Notes under the pieces: model-generated
The model's database searches: none
What the model saw: the letters and a program-made list of their open reading frames with translations, nothing else
What the model was told of the DNA's origin: nothing
DNA from: Gammaproteobacteria bacterium
GTDB taxonomy: Bacteria > Pseudomonadota > Gammaproteobacteria > SURF-13
DNA: 15,776 bases
Direction: 5' to 3'
Assembly (NCBI GenBank): GCA_023381235.1
Contig: JAMCTV010000056.1
Location: 1-15,776 of the forward strand
Position numbers and translations under genes: made by a program
Part shown: one piece after another, positions 1 through 5,922 of the stretch
How the letters are laid out: each line of letters starts with the position of its first letter
Numbering within the stretch: position 1 is the first letter of the stretch

Positions 1-63
1 GCAGAGCGCAACGAGTTGGCGAAGCTGGTGGATATTTTGATTGCAGCGTGGTTTGAGAGGTGA
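1..63 (+). CDS. C-terminal tail of a RelE/HigB-like toxin (partial, cut by window edge)
   Basis: Only the last 20 codons are present: an open frame from base 1 ends at a TGA at 61-63. The tail reads AERNELAKLVDILIAAWFER, an amphipathic helix like those closing RelE/HigB-type mRNA interferase toxins. The real argument is context: the next gene starts 3 nt downstream and encodes a 94-residue helix-turn-helix protein of the antitoxin type, and toxin-first order is usual for HigBA/NadNS-like loci. If so, the protein would be a ribosome-dependent endoribonuclease inhibited by its neighbour. No catalytic residues are visible in this fragment, so the family call is inference. Confidence 0.5.
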   Translation, partial: AERNELAKLVDILIAAWFER

Positions 64-66
64 GAT

Positions 67-351
67 ATGGGAAATACTTTTGACAGCATTTCGCGTGGTT
101 TGAATGAGGCAGTGGCACACGCCAAGGGCAAGAAGGTTGCCGTGAAAATTTACAAGCCGGAGCCGGTTGATGTTTCCGCGTTGCGTCAGCGCATGGGGAT
201 GACACAGGAGCAATTTGCCGCGAGGTTTGGATTCTCTGTTGCGACGCTGCGGCATTGGGAGCGCGGGGATCGCACGCCACAAGGCGCGGCGCTGGTGTTG
301 CTAAACGTAATTAATCGCGCACCGGATGCGGTAAGGGTGGCGTTGAGTTAA
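67..351 (+). CDS. HigA/NadS-like antitoxin, XRE-family helix-turn-helix regulator
   Basis: This 94-residue protein has an N-terminal partner-binding segment (about 1-37) and a Cro/C1-type helix-turn-helix at about 38-85. The HTH shows the usual pattern: LRQRMGMTQEQFAARFG for helices 1-2, then the recognition-helix signature SVATLRHWERGDRTPQGAA. Proteins of this form bind the paired RelE-type toxin and repress their own operon. It begins 3 nt after the toxin stop codon, with AGAGG upstream overlapping the end of the toxin gene, so the two are translationally coupled. It is the only complete plus-strand gene here and converges on the pyruvate dehydrogenase genes. Base composition is less GC-rich than the genes to its right, fitting a mobile cassette. 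Family assignment is firm for the HTH and moderate for the antitoxin role. Confidence 0.8.
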   Translation: MGNTFDSISRGLNEAVAHAKGKKVAVKIYKPEPVDVSALRQRMGMTQEQFAARFGFSVATLRHWERGDRTPQGAALVLLNVINRAPDAVRVALS

Positions 352-413
352 TTGCGGCTTGTGCGGCTTCCGCAACGCAGACTTAATCTGAGGTTCCTGA
401 ACGTAGCGCCGCG
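352..413. other. Convergent intergenic gap with a small hairpin
   Basis: The 62 bp between the antitoxin stop and the pdhB stop (opposite strand) hold no gene. A short perfect hairpin, TGCGG-CTT-CCGCA, lies at 362-374. It has no following T-run on either strand, so it is at best a weak transcription barrier between the convergent units. The rest holds the lone mini-transposon end listed separately. Confidence 0.4.
380..397. repeat. Solo terminal inverted repeat of the IS5-like MITE
   Basis: GACTTAATCTGAGGTTCC matches the right end of the mini-element at 11355-11372 at 17 of 18 positions. No second end and no CTAA duplication are found next to it. It therefore looks like the remnant of a decayed or rearranged copy, lying 16 bp beyond the pdhB stop codon. 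A chance match is unlikely at this length but cannot be excluded from one window. Confidence 0.55.
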
Positions 414-1451
414 TTACTCCTCGCGCGGCCCCACCATGCGCCGCACCGCGTGCACCACGGCTGCGGCATCCGGAATCGAGGCGGCCTCGAGTGCACCGTT
501 GTATGGCGTGGGCACATCGGCGGCGGCGACGCGCAGGATGGGGCCGTCCAGTTCGAAAAATATGGTTTCCTGTAGCGCGGCGACGATCTCCGCGCCGGCG
601 CCGGCGAATTTGCAGTCTTCCTCCACCACCACGCCACGGTGCGTTTTCTTGATGGACTCGACGAGCAAAGGCAGGTCTATGGGCCGCAGGCTTCTGAGAT
701 CAATCACCTCTGCATAGATGTCATCCTGCGCCAGCAGGTCCGCCGCCTGCAGGCACACGTCCACCATGCGCTGCCAGGCGATGAGCGTGACGTGGGCGCC
801 CACGCGCCGCACCGCCGCGCTGTGCATGGGCGGGGCGGCGGCATGGATATCGAACGGGCCTTTTTTGAAATAGAGCAGTTCGTGCTCTAGCACGATGACG
901 GGATCATCCTCGCGCACGGCCTGGGTAAGTTGCCAGTAGGCATCCTGCGGCGTAGCAGGCGCGACGATGCGCAGCCCCGGCACGTTCATCACGGTATGTT
1001 CCAGCCGTTGCGAGTGCTGCGCGGCGAGTTGTTTGGCGACGCCGCCCGCCATGCGCACCACCAGCGGCACGCGAAATTGCCCGCCGGACATATAGCGTAT
1101 CTTCGCGGCCAGGTTGATGATGGCGTCCAGCGCCAGCAGCGCGAAGTTGACGGTGGTGATTTCAACGACGGGGCGGCCGCCCACCAGGGCTGCGCCCACG
1201 CCCAATCCGGTGAAGCTGTTTTCCGAGATCGGCGTATCGCGCACGCGCCATTCGCCGTACTTCGCATACAGGCCTTGCGTTACGCGGTAGCTGCCGCCGT
1301 AGAGGCCGACGTCTTCACCCAGAACGAACACTGCATCGTCCGCGGCCAGGGCGTGATCGAGCGCGAGGTTCAGCGCCTCCCACACCATGAGTTCATGGCG
1401 CGGGTGCGCGGGCGCGATCATCTCGGCGTCTGCGTCGCGTGCGCGCGTCAT
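414..1451 (-). CDS. pdhB: Pyruvate/2-oxoacid dehydrogenase E1 component, beta subunit
   Basis: This 345-residue protein is the usual length for the beta chain of heterotetrameric (alpha2beta2) thiamine-diphosphate E1 enzymes. These decarboxylate pyruvate and reductively acetylate the lipoyl group of E2. Visible motifs are GEDVGLYGGSY near residues 45-55 (containing the Glu that activates the ThDP aminopyrimidine), DTPISENSFTGLGVGAAL at 72-89, the AAQHSQ active-site His segment at 143-148, and the C-terminal transketolase domain with VIDLRSLRPID. The gene overlaps the E1 alpha gene by 4 nt (ATGA, 1448-1451), so the subunits are co-translated. No E2 or E3 follows: the gene ends 62 bp before an unrelated toxin-antitoxin locus. 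Acetoin dehydrogenase E1 beta is the main alternative, and substrate cannot be decided from sequence alone. Confidence 0.92.
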   Translation of the reverse strand: MTRARDADAEMIAPAHPRHELMVWEALNLALDHALAADDAVFVLGEDVGLYGGSYRVTQGLYAKYGEWRVRDTPISENSFTGLGVGAALVGGRPVVEITTVNFALLALDAIINLAAKIRYMSGGQFRVPLVVRMAGGVAKQLAAQHSQRLEHTVMNVPGLRIVAPATPQDAYWQLTQAVREDDPVIVLEHELLYFKKGPFDIHAAAPPMHSAAVRRVGAHVTLIAWQRMVDVCLQAADLLAQDDIYAEVIDLRSLRPIDLPLLVESIKKTHRGVVVEEDCKFAGAGAEIVAALQETIFFELDGPILRVAAADVPTPYNGALEAASIPDAAAVVHAVRRMVGPREE

Positions 1452-2425
1452 GGCGCACCCCGGTACACATCGAGCGGCTGCGTGTAGATATCTTTATACA
1501 GATCGGTGGGCGGCGGGCTTTGCTCGGCGAAACGCACCGCCTCATCAACTGTTTCGTGCGCCTTTTTGAACAGCGCTTCGATATCGTCCTCGCTCAGCCA
1601 GCCTTCTTGCAACGCGCGGTTGCGCAGATTCAACAACGGATCGCGCGCCTTGAGCTCGGCCATTTCCAGCGCCGAGCGGTACGCGCCGCTGTCCGCCATC
1701 GAGTGGCCGCGGAAACGGTAGGTCTCGCATTCCAGCAGAAACGGGCCGCTGCCGGAGTGCACGTGTTGCAACGCATCCTGCGTGGCCTGGTGCACCGCGA
1801 GCACATCCATGCCGTCCACGTGTTTGCCGGGGACGCCGCTGGCGCAGCCGCGCTTGTAAACCTCGGTGACGGCGGAATTGCGGTGGATTTCCGTGCCGAT
1901 CTGATAGCGATTGTTTTCGCAAATGAACAGCACCGGCAATTTCCACAACGCCGCCATGTTGAGCGATTCGTGAAAGGTGCCCTGATTCACCGCACCCTCG
2001 CCGAAGTAGCACAGCACGACATCGGGCGACTGCTTCATGGCGAGCCAGTAACCGACGCCGATGGCCAGCGGGAAGGTTTCGCCGACGATGGCGTAACCGC
2101 CGAGGAAGCGGTGCTCGGCGCTGAACAGATGCATGGAACCGCCGTAGCCGCCGGAGCAACCGGTGGCGCGGCCGAATAATTCGGCCATCACGGCGTTCGG
2201 CGTGACGCCGCGCATCAGCGCGTGGACGTGCTCACGATAGGGAGTGACGACATAATCGCCCGGCTCCGCCGCGCGCAGGCTGCCGACCGCAACCGCTTCT
2301 TCGCCGGGATAGAGATGCAAAAAACCGGCAACTTTGCCCTGAGTATACTGCTCTGCCGCAGCCTCCTCGAAGCGGCGCGCCAGGAGCATGTCGTAGAGAA
2401 ATTGCTTGATGAGATCCCTCTGCAT
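1448..2425 (-). CDS. pdhA: Pyruvate/2-oxoacid dehydrogenase E1 component, alpha subunit
   Basis: A 325-residue alpha chain of the ThDP-dependent E1 enzyme. The cofactor motif is GEGAVNQGTFHESLN from residue 142, ending in ICENN at 168-172. The classical first element is GDG; here it is GEG, a conservative change. The segment YRFRGHSMADSGAYRS at 236-251 corresponds to the conserved loop that carries regulatory serines in mitochondrial enzymes and closes the active site. HxxPGEEAVAVG-like residues at 37-48 are also typical. The gene follows hsp20 by 74 bp with a stem-loop between them, and it overlaps pdhB by 4 nt. A GGGAG lies very close (2 nt) to the chosen ATG; no better start is seen. Acetoin dehydrogenase alpha subunit is the alternative reading. 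Confidence 0.92.
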   Translation of the reverse strand: MQRDLIKQFLYDMLLARRFEEAAAEQYTQGKVAGFLHLYPGEEAVAVGSLRAAEPGDYVVTPYREHVHALMRGVTPNAVMAELFGRATGCSGGYGGSMHLFSAEHRFLGGYAIVGETFPLAIGVGYWLAMKQSPDVVLCYFGEGAVNQGTFHESLNMAALWKLPVLFICENNRYQIGTEIHRNSAVTEVYKRGCASGVPGKHVDGMDVLAVHQATQDALQHVHSGSGPFLLECETYRFRGHSMADSGAYRSALEMAELKARDPLLNLRNRALQEGWLSEDDIEALFKKAHETVDEAVRFAEQSPPPTDLYKDIYTQPLDVYRGAP

Positions 2426-2440
2426 GGCTCCCGCTCAATT

Positions 2441-2487
2441 CGAAACGGGAAGCGGCGCGGGCCGTCTCTTTAACCGTTCCCGTTTCG
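2441..2487 (-). other. Stem-loop between hsp20 and pdhA
   Basis: CGAAACGGGAA (2441-2451) pairs perfectly with TTCCCGTTTCG (2477-2487), giving an 11-bp stem and a 25-nt loop. It sits directly after the hsp20 stop and 16 bp before the pdhA start. On the transcribed strand the stem is followed by AATTG rather than a U-run, so it is not a textbook intrinsic terminator. It could attenuate read-through or stabilise an hsp20 mRNA 3' end. Confidence 0.45.
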
Positions 2488-2499
2488 CCACAAATTCAA

Positions 2500-2997
2500 T
2501 TACTGAATGGCGACACTATGCCGCTTGGCCTTTTCCCGTTTGGGTATGGTCAGTTCCAGCATACCGTCTTTGAATACCGCCTTGGCCTTGGTATCGTCCA
2601 CCTCCGCCGGCAGGGCAATCGTGCGCGTAAACGCGCCGTGCGCGATCTCGCAGCGGCAATACTCGCCCTTCTCTTCCTTCGCCTCGCGCCTGACGCTGCC
2701 CTTGATGGTGACGCTGTTTTCCGTCATGGAAACATCCAGGTCCTTTTTATCCACGCCGGGAACTTCCGCGCGTACCACAATTTCATCATCGCGGTCTATG
2801 ACATCCACGCGCGGCGCCAAACCGCCCGTCAAATCGCTCCATAGCGGCTGCGCCCAGCGCAGCGGACGCATCCATCCGTGTGGAAGCATGCTCTCAAACA
2901 TGCGCTCCATTTCTTCGAACGGGCTCATGATATGCATGGGGGCGGCCTTTTGAATCTCCTGCCCCTTGGCGGCAACCTGTTTCGTTTCGTTAGCCAT
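2500..2997 (-). CDS. hsp20: Small heat shock protein, Hsp20/alpha-crystallin family
   Basis: A 165-residue ATP-independent holdase chaperone. An N-terminal arm (to about residue 55) precedes the alpha-crystallin domain, which opens at APRVDVIDRDDEIVVRAEVPGV and ends with the diagnostic FKDGMLELTIPK segment near residues 142-153. The C-terminal tail ends HSVAIQ, where an I/V-x-I-like element can anchor oligomers. I chose the ATG at 2995-2997 rather than an in-frame ATG 18 nt upstream. The extension would be translated from the Shine-Dalgarno itself: AAGGAGGAG at 3004-3012 lies 6 nt before the chosen start. Upstream lie a perfect FNR-type box and a U-rich leader able to pair with the Shine-Dalgarno. 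It is probably transcribed with, or just ahead of, the pyruvate dehydrogenase genes. Confidence 0.95.
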   Translation of the reverse strand: MANETKQVAAKGQEIQKAAPMHIMSPFEEMERMFESMLPHGWMRPLRWAQPLWSDLTGGLAPRVDVIDRDDEIVVRAEVPGVDKKDLDVSMTENSVTIKGSVRREAKEEKGEYCRCEIAHGAFTRTIALPAEVDDTKAKAVFKDGMLELTIPKREKAKRHSVAIQ

Positions 2998-3003
2998 GGC
3001 TTG

Positions 3004-3028
3004 CTCCTCCTTCATTTAGCGGGAAAAA
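3004..3028 (-). promoter_or_regulatory. Candidate fourU-like RNA thermometer over the hsp20 Shine-Dalgarno
   Basis: On the transcript, a U-run followed by CC (bases 3028 down to 3022) can pair with the Shine-Dalgarno GGAGGAG (3010 down to 3004) across an 11-nt loop. The 7-bp helix has two C-G, two U-A and three U-G pairs, the mismatch-rich style of fourU thermometers, where UUUU masks AGGA. The best known fourU element controls a small heat shock gene (agsA of Salmonella). Pairing is seen in the sequence; thermometer function is inference. Confidence 0.4.
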
Positions 3029-3064
3029 ATACCTGGTTGCAGCGTAAAATAACGCGCAATTGTT

Positions 3065-3113
3065 ACGCATCAATGATAAACGGCCGCGCCGCTCCCGCCT
3101 TGATATAGATCAA
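3065..3113 (-). promoter_or_regulatory. FNR/ANR-type class II promoter of hsp20
   Basis: TTGATATAGATCAA at 3100-3113 is a perfect match to the FNR/ANR consensus TTGAT-N4-ATCAA. On the minus strand a -10-like TATCAT lies at 3078-3073, which places the start site near 3066. The box centre (3106.5) is then at about -41, the class II activator position. The leader to the hsp20 ATG would be about 69 nt. The site is on the correct side only for hsp20; the gene on its other side (the transporter fragment) points toward it and ends there. Confidence 0.65.
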
Positions 3114-3149
3114 TTTTCAGTGTGTCTCCGCCGCAGCCTGCGCCAAAAA

Positions 3150-3180
3150 CTGGGTTCCCACCTGTACGGGAATGATGGAA
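3150..3180. repeat. Dispersed intergenic repeat of the GGTTCCCACCTGTACGGGAA type
   Basis: The stretch holds TTCCC (3155-3159) and GGGAA (3168-3172) around an 8-nt centre. This is the layout of the short palindromic repeats common between proteobacterial genes (TTCCCGC-N-GCGGGAA style, often translated as HSRxGGNP). It starts just beyond the point where the nickel transporter homology stops. Only one copy is in the window, so the repeat status rests on recognition of the type. Confidence 0.5.
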
Positions 3181-3190
3181 AAGAAATGGA

Positions 3191-3439
3191 TCAGAGGTCC
3201 TTGACCTCGAAACCTGTTTCCAGTATAGGCCTGATCGCGAACCCAAACCAAATGAGCAGCAGCACCAAACTGCACAGCACCAGACTATGCCCGATACCCC
3301 ACAATAATCCGGCGCGCAACGCATTCCGACGCGTTGCGCCTGGATGCACCAGCGACGTCATCGCGGCAAGGTGATCGGGATCGAAGCTGTGCAGAACACC
3401 AAGCAGCATGCCGCCGGCCAATACAAATATCAGGTCCAT
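3191..3439 (-). pseudogene. Truncated nickel/cobalt transporter (NicO/UreH-HupE-like), N-terminal part only
   Basis: About 82 residues remain. The start MDLIFVLAGGMLLGVLHSFD leads into a first membrane helix carrying HSFDPDH, the His/Asp metal-recognition signature (H-x4-D-H type) of nickel/cobalt permeases and the related UreH/TauE-like family. A second helix, about LLWGIGHSLVLCSLVLLLIW, follows. Homology ends shortly after, at a stop in EVKDL, whereas family members have about six or more helices and 200-plus residues. AGGAG at 3446-3450 lies 6 nt before the ATG at 3437-3439 and overlaps the methyltransferase stop, so the fragment was once translated as the last gene of the hydrogenase operon. 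A nickel importer there makes sense for NiFe cofactor supply. It is now almost certainly non-functional. Confidence 0.75.
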
Positions 3440-3448
3440 ACTCATCTC

Positions 3449-4132
3449 CTAATCGTTCAGCAGCGCGCCGCGGCTTTTATCATGAGGCTGAGATTTAGTC
3501 CCTGAAACAACGATAAAACCTCCCCATCGCAACCAACCTGGCAAAAGCATTTCCAGCAGTCGCGCAAGAAAACGTCCTTTAGGGAAATAAACCGCCGTAC
3601 GAACTTTAACATCCACAACAGGCATTCGCGCAAATAGTGTGCGGATTTCAGACGCAGTGTGCCAATAAGCGCCGCGATATCCGCCTTTCCCGCCGGAGCG
3701 ACCTTTCTGAAAATACAACAAACTATGCCGGTTCAATAACCCGATGGCAAACCTTCTACGGGTTACGCGCAGAATCTCACACACTGCTTGCCGTTGATCT
3801 TTAATAAAACACAGAGCAGTCACCGAAATAGTCAAATCAGAGCTGTTGTCGCCAAACGGTAGTGACTCCGCTGCTCCTTCCACATAATCTTCACTGGCAA
3901 CTGAATGGGCCTTGGCATAGGCAAGCCATGAATGATTGAGGTCTATTCCTGTCACCTGTCCATGTAAATCGCGCGCAAATAATCGCGTAAAGTAGCCGGT
4001 TCCACAGCCTACATCCAACAGACTTTCTTTCTCATGCGGCATCAATAGCTGTTTCAGTAAGGCGTATTCGGTTTTACCTATCCATTGTCCACGAGAGGTT
4101 TGATACCATTCATCGTAATCTTTTGCCTCCAT
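3449..4132 (-). CDS. Class I SAM-dependent methyltransferase, substrate unknown
   Basis: A 227-residue protein with the Methyltransf_11-type Rossmann core. Motif I is LLDVGCGTGYFTR at about residues 38-50 (SAM glycine loop). The acidic ribose-binding position is in VTGIDLNHSW near residue 64. LPFGDNSSDLTISVTALCFI at 91-110 is the post-II/motif IV region. Nothing points to the substrate (small molecule, quinone or protein). I take the ATG at 4130-4132; a TTG two codons upstream is also in frame, and neither has a strong Shine-Dalgarno. It lies 34 nt after the hydrogenase endopeptidase and is followed at once by the transporter fragment. Its base composition is visibly more AT-rich than its neighbours, which suggests later acquisition. 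No role in hydrogenase maturation should be assumed. Confidence 0.8.
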   Translation of the reverse strand: MEAKDYDEWYQTSRGQWIGKTEYALLKQLLMPHEKESLLDVGCGTGYFTRLFARDLHGQVTGIDLNHSWLAYAKAHSVASEDYVEGAAESLPFGDNSSDLTISVTALCFIKDQRQAVCEILRVTRRRFAIGLLNRHSLLYFQKGRSGGKGGYRGAYWHTASEIRTLFARMPVVDVKVRTAVYFPKGRFLARLLEMLLPGWLRWGGFIVVSGTKSQPHDKSRGALLND

Positions 4133-4166
4133 TGGCAAACCAGAATTCCGCCCCGTACAATGTCCG

Positions 4167-4622
4167 CTAACTGTTCAACCACAACACAATCTTGGCATAA
4201 GCGGCCTCGGTCAATTTGGCCAGCGAGTGCTGTACCTGCGAGCTCACAGTATCCGCCTGCCTGACAGGGCCGATTTCCAAACCCAGCAAACACAAACGCC
4301 CCGGCATGGCATGGAGCGTGCGCGCCAGCGCCACGCATTCCGCCACGCCCAGGCTGTGGCTCGATATGGCGGCATCCGCCAGGCGCGCGATCTCGTCTCC
4401 CTCCAGGCAATGGAGGCTGCCCGCCTCACCCGCGCCGCGCACGGCGTCGAGCAGCAGCACGCTGTCCTCCTTGTACCAGTGTTCGAGCAGCGCCGGGCCG
4501 GGGCGGTCCAACACGCTTACCTCGACACGCTGCTCATCAAATCTGCCGCACAAGGCGCGCGCCGCCAGCCAGCCTGCTTGATCGTCACCCGACGGCGAAC
4601 CGAGACCGATGACGCGGATCAT
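4167..4622 (-). CDS. NiFe hydrogenase maturation endopeptidase (HyaD/HycI/HoxW family)
   Basis: A 151-residue protein, the family's usual size. It starts MIRVIGLGSPSGDDQAGW, whose GxGS...DD corresponds to the GxGN...D/E motif containing the first nickel-sensing acid. VLLLDAVRGAG near residues 55-65 carries the second acidic ligand, and SSHSLGVAE near 87-95 carries the conserved His. These enzymes clip the C-terminal peptide of the large subunit after nickel insertion. I chose the ATG at 4620-4622, which overlaps the large-subunit stop as ATGA; a longer start 48 nt upstream would add an atypical extension inside the large-subunit gene. Its substrate is therefore almost certainly the gene just upstream, whose DPCISCSTH-FLNLMLKRT tail carries the cleavage site. 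Confidence 0.92.
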   Translation of the reverse strand: MIRVIGLGSPSGDDQAGWLAARALCGRFDEQRVEVSVLDRPGPALLEHWYKEDSVLLLDAVRGAGEAGSLHCLEGDEIARLADAAISSHSLGVAECVALARTLHAMPGRLCLLGLEIGPVRQADTVSSQVQHSLAKLTEAAYAKIVLWLNS

Positions 4623-5908
4623 GTGCGCTTCAGCATGAGATTTAAAAAGTGCGTGGAGCAGGAAATGCACGGATCGTAATTGCGTATCCCCGCCTCCAGC
4701 CGCGCGCGCAGATCATCGTCGTGCAAGCTCAGATTTTCCTCGACAGATGCGCGCAAATCGGCCTCCATCTGCGCCTGATTCTGGCTGGTGGGGGGCACGA
4801 TGCGTGATTTTTTCACCAGCCCTTCACCATCCATCTCATAACGCTGCCATAAAATTCCGCGCGGCGCCTCGGTGCACCACGCACCCGCGCCCGCGCGAGG
4901 AGTAATCTCCACAAACGGTTCGCCGGGCGGCGTGTAATGCTCCAGAATGGCGATGGACTCGTGCAGGGCGAAATGAATTTCCAGCGCGCGCGCCACAATG
5001 CTGTGATAGGGGTTGGCGCTCGGCCAGTGGATGCCTGTCTGCTCAGCCAGCCGCAAGGTGTGCGGCGGCAAATGAGTCAGATTATTGTTGAGACGCGCCA
5101 GCGGCCCCACCCAATAGGGTTTGCCATTGATGAGCGCATGCAAAGCGGTGGAGTGCGGCACCTGATGCTCCATCACGTGCGCATCAAATTCTGCCGCGGA
5201 AATATTCAGTCCCTCACTGGAAACGATGGCGCCTTCGTTCATGGGATATTCCGACGCGTGACGCAGCGAGACGAAAGGCGCCTGGCGCGTAACGTCAGGC
5301 AGCTTGAGGCCCGCCGTCCAGCGCACCAAGTCTTCCGCATCCTGCGCCGCTGCACGCAAGCGCGCCAGCAGGGCCACCGCCTCGGCTTGATCCGGCGCGC
5401 GGTAAAAGCCGCCTACGCGCGCGCCGACCGGATGCACGGAACGCCCTCCCATCGTACTAAGGATGGCATTGCCCAGGCCTTGCAGTCGCAGTCCGCGGCG
5501 CACAATGCCAGGCTGATCCTGCGCCAGCGCCATGGCGTCGGGATAGCCTAAAAAGTCCGGCGCGGCTAGGAGATGGATGTGCAGGCTGTGGCTCTCCATC
5601 CACTCGCCGCAATAATATAAACGCCGCAGGCGGCGGATGGCCGGCGTAATCCGCGCGCCGAAGGCCGCCTCGATGGCGTGCACCGCGCTCATCTGATAGG
5701 CCACCGGGCAAATGCCGCAGATGCGCGCCACCATGTCCGGGATTTCCTTCCAACTCCGGCCCTCCAGGAATTTTTCGAAGAAACGCGGTGGCTCGAAGAT
5801 GTTGAGGCGCAAATCCGCCACGCGCGTTCCGTCAATATGCACGTACAGCGCACCCTCGCCTTCCACGCGGGTTAATACCGGAACTTCAATGCGGCGTTCA
5901 CTACTCAT
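4619..5908 (-). CDS. hydA: Group 3b NiFe hydrogenase large (alpha, catalytic) subunit
   Basis: A 429-residue catalytic subunit. The N-terminal active-site motif is RICGICP at residues 62-68 (C64, C67). The C-terminal motif is DPCISCSTH at 412-420 (C414, C417, H420). Together these supply the four cysteine ligands of the Ni-Fe(CN)2CO centre. RVEGEG at 14-19 holds the conserved Glu of the proton route. The nine residues after H420 are the propeptide removed by the endopeptidase encoded next. The size and the partners (FeS beta, FAD gamma, delta small subunit) place it in cytoplasmic group 3b, which couples H2 to NADP(H) and can reduce sulfur in archaeal members. It is separated from its small-subunit gene by the Lon-like gene, with a 14-nt gap and no clear Shine-Dalgarno. 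Confidence 0.95.
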   Translation of the reverse strand: MSSERRIEVPVLTRVEGEGALYVHIDGTRVADLRLNIFEPPRFFEKFLEGRSWKEIPDMVARICGICPVAYQMSAVHAIEAAFGARITPAIRRLRRLYYCGEWMESHSLHIHLLAAPDFLGYPDAMALAQDQPGIVRRGLRLQGLGNAILSTMGGRSVHPVGARVGGFYRAPDQAEAVALLARLRAAAQDAEDLVRWTAGLKLPDVTRQAPFVSLRHASEYPMNEGAIVSSEGLNISAAEFDAHVMEHQVPHSTALHALINGKPYWVGPLARLNNNLTHLPPHTLRLAEQTGIHWPSANPYHSIVARALEIHFALHESIAILEHYTPPGEPFVEITPRAGAGAWCTEAPRGILWQRYEMDGEGLVKKSRIVPPTSQNQAQMEADLRASVEENLSLHDDDLRARLEAGIRNYDPCISCSTHFLNLMLKRT

Positions 5909-5922
5909 AAAGGACTGACGAC

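Noticed and set aside
1439..2179. Plus-strand open frame (246 codons) opposite pdhA
   Set aside because: It is a mirror frame of a strongly conserved enzyme, with no family resemblance of its own.
2441..2487. Intrinsic terminator after hsp20
   Set aside because: The stem is good, but the loop is 25 nt and no U-run follows on the transcribed strand, so it is listed only as a stem-loop.
2998..3015. Upstream ATG giving Hsp20 a six-residue extension (MKEEQA)
   Set aside because: The extension is encoded by the Shine-Dalgarno itself, and the ATG at 2997 has ideal 6-nt spacing.
4623..4670. Longer start for the hydrogenase endopeptidase
   Set aside because: It adds 16 residues not typical of the family. 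The ATGA overlap with the large-subunit stop is the better start.
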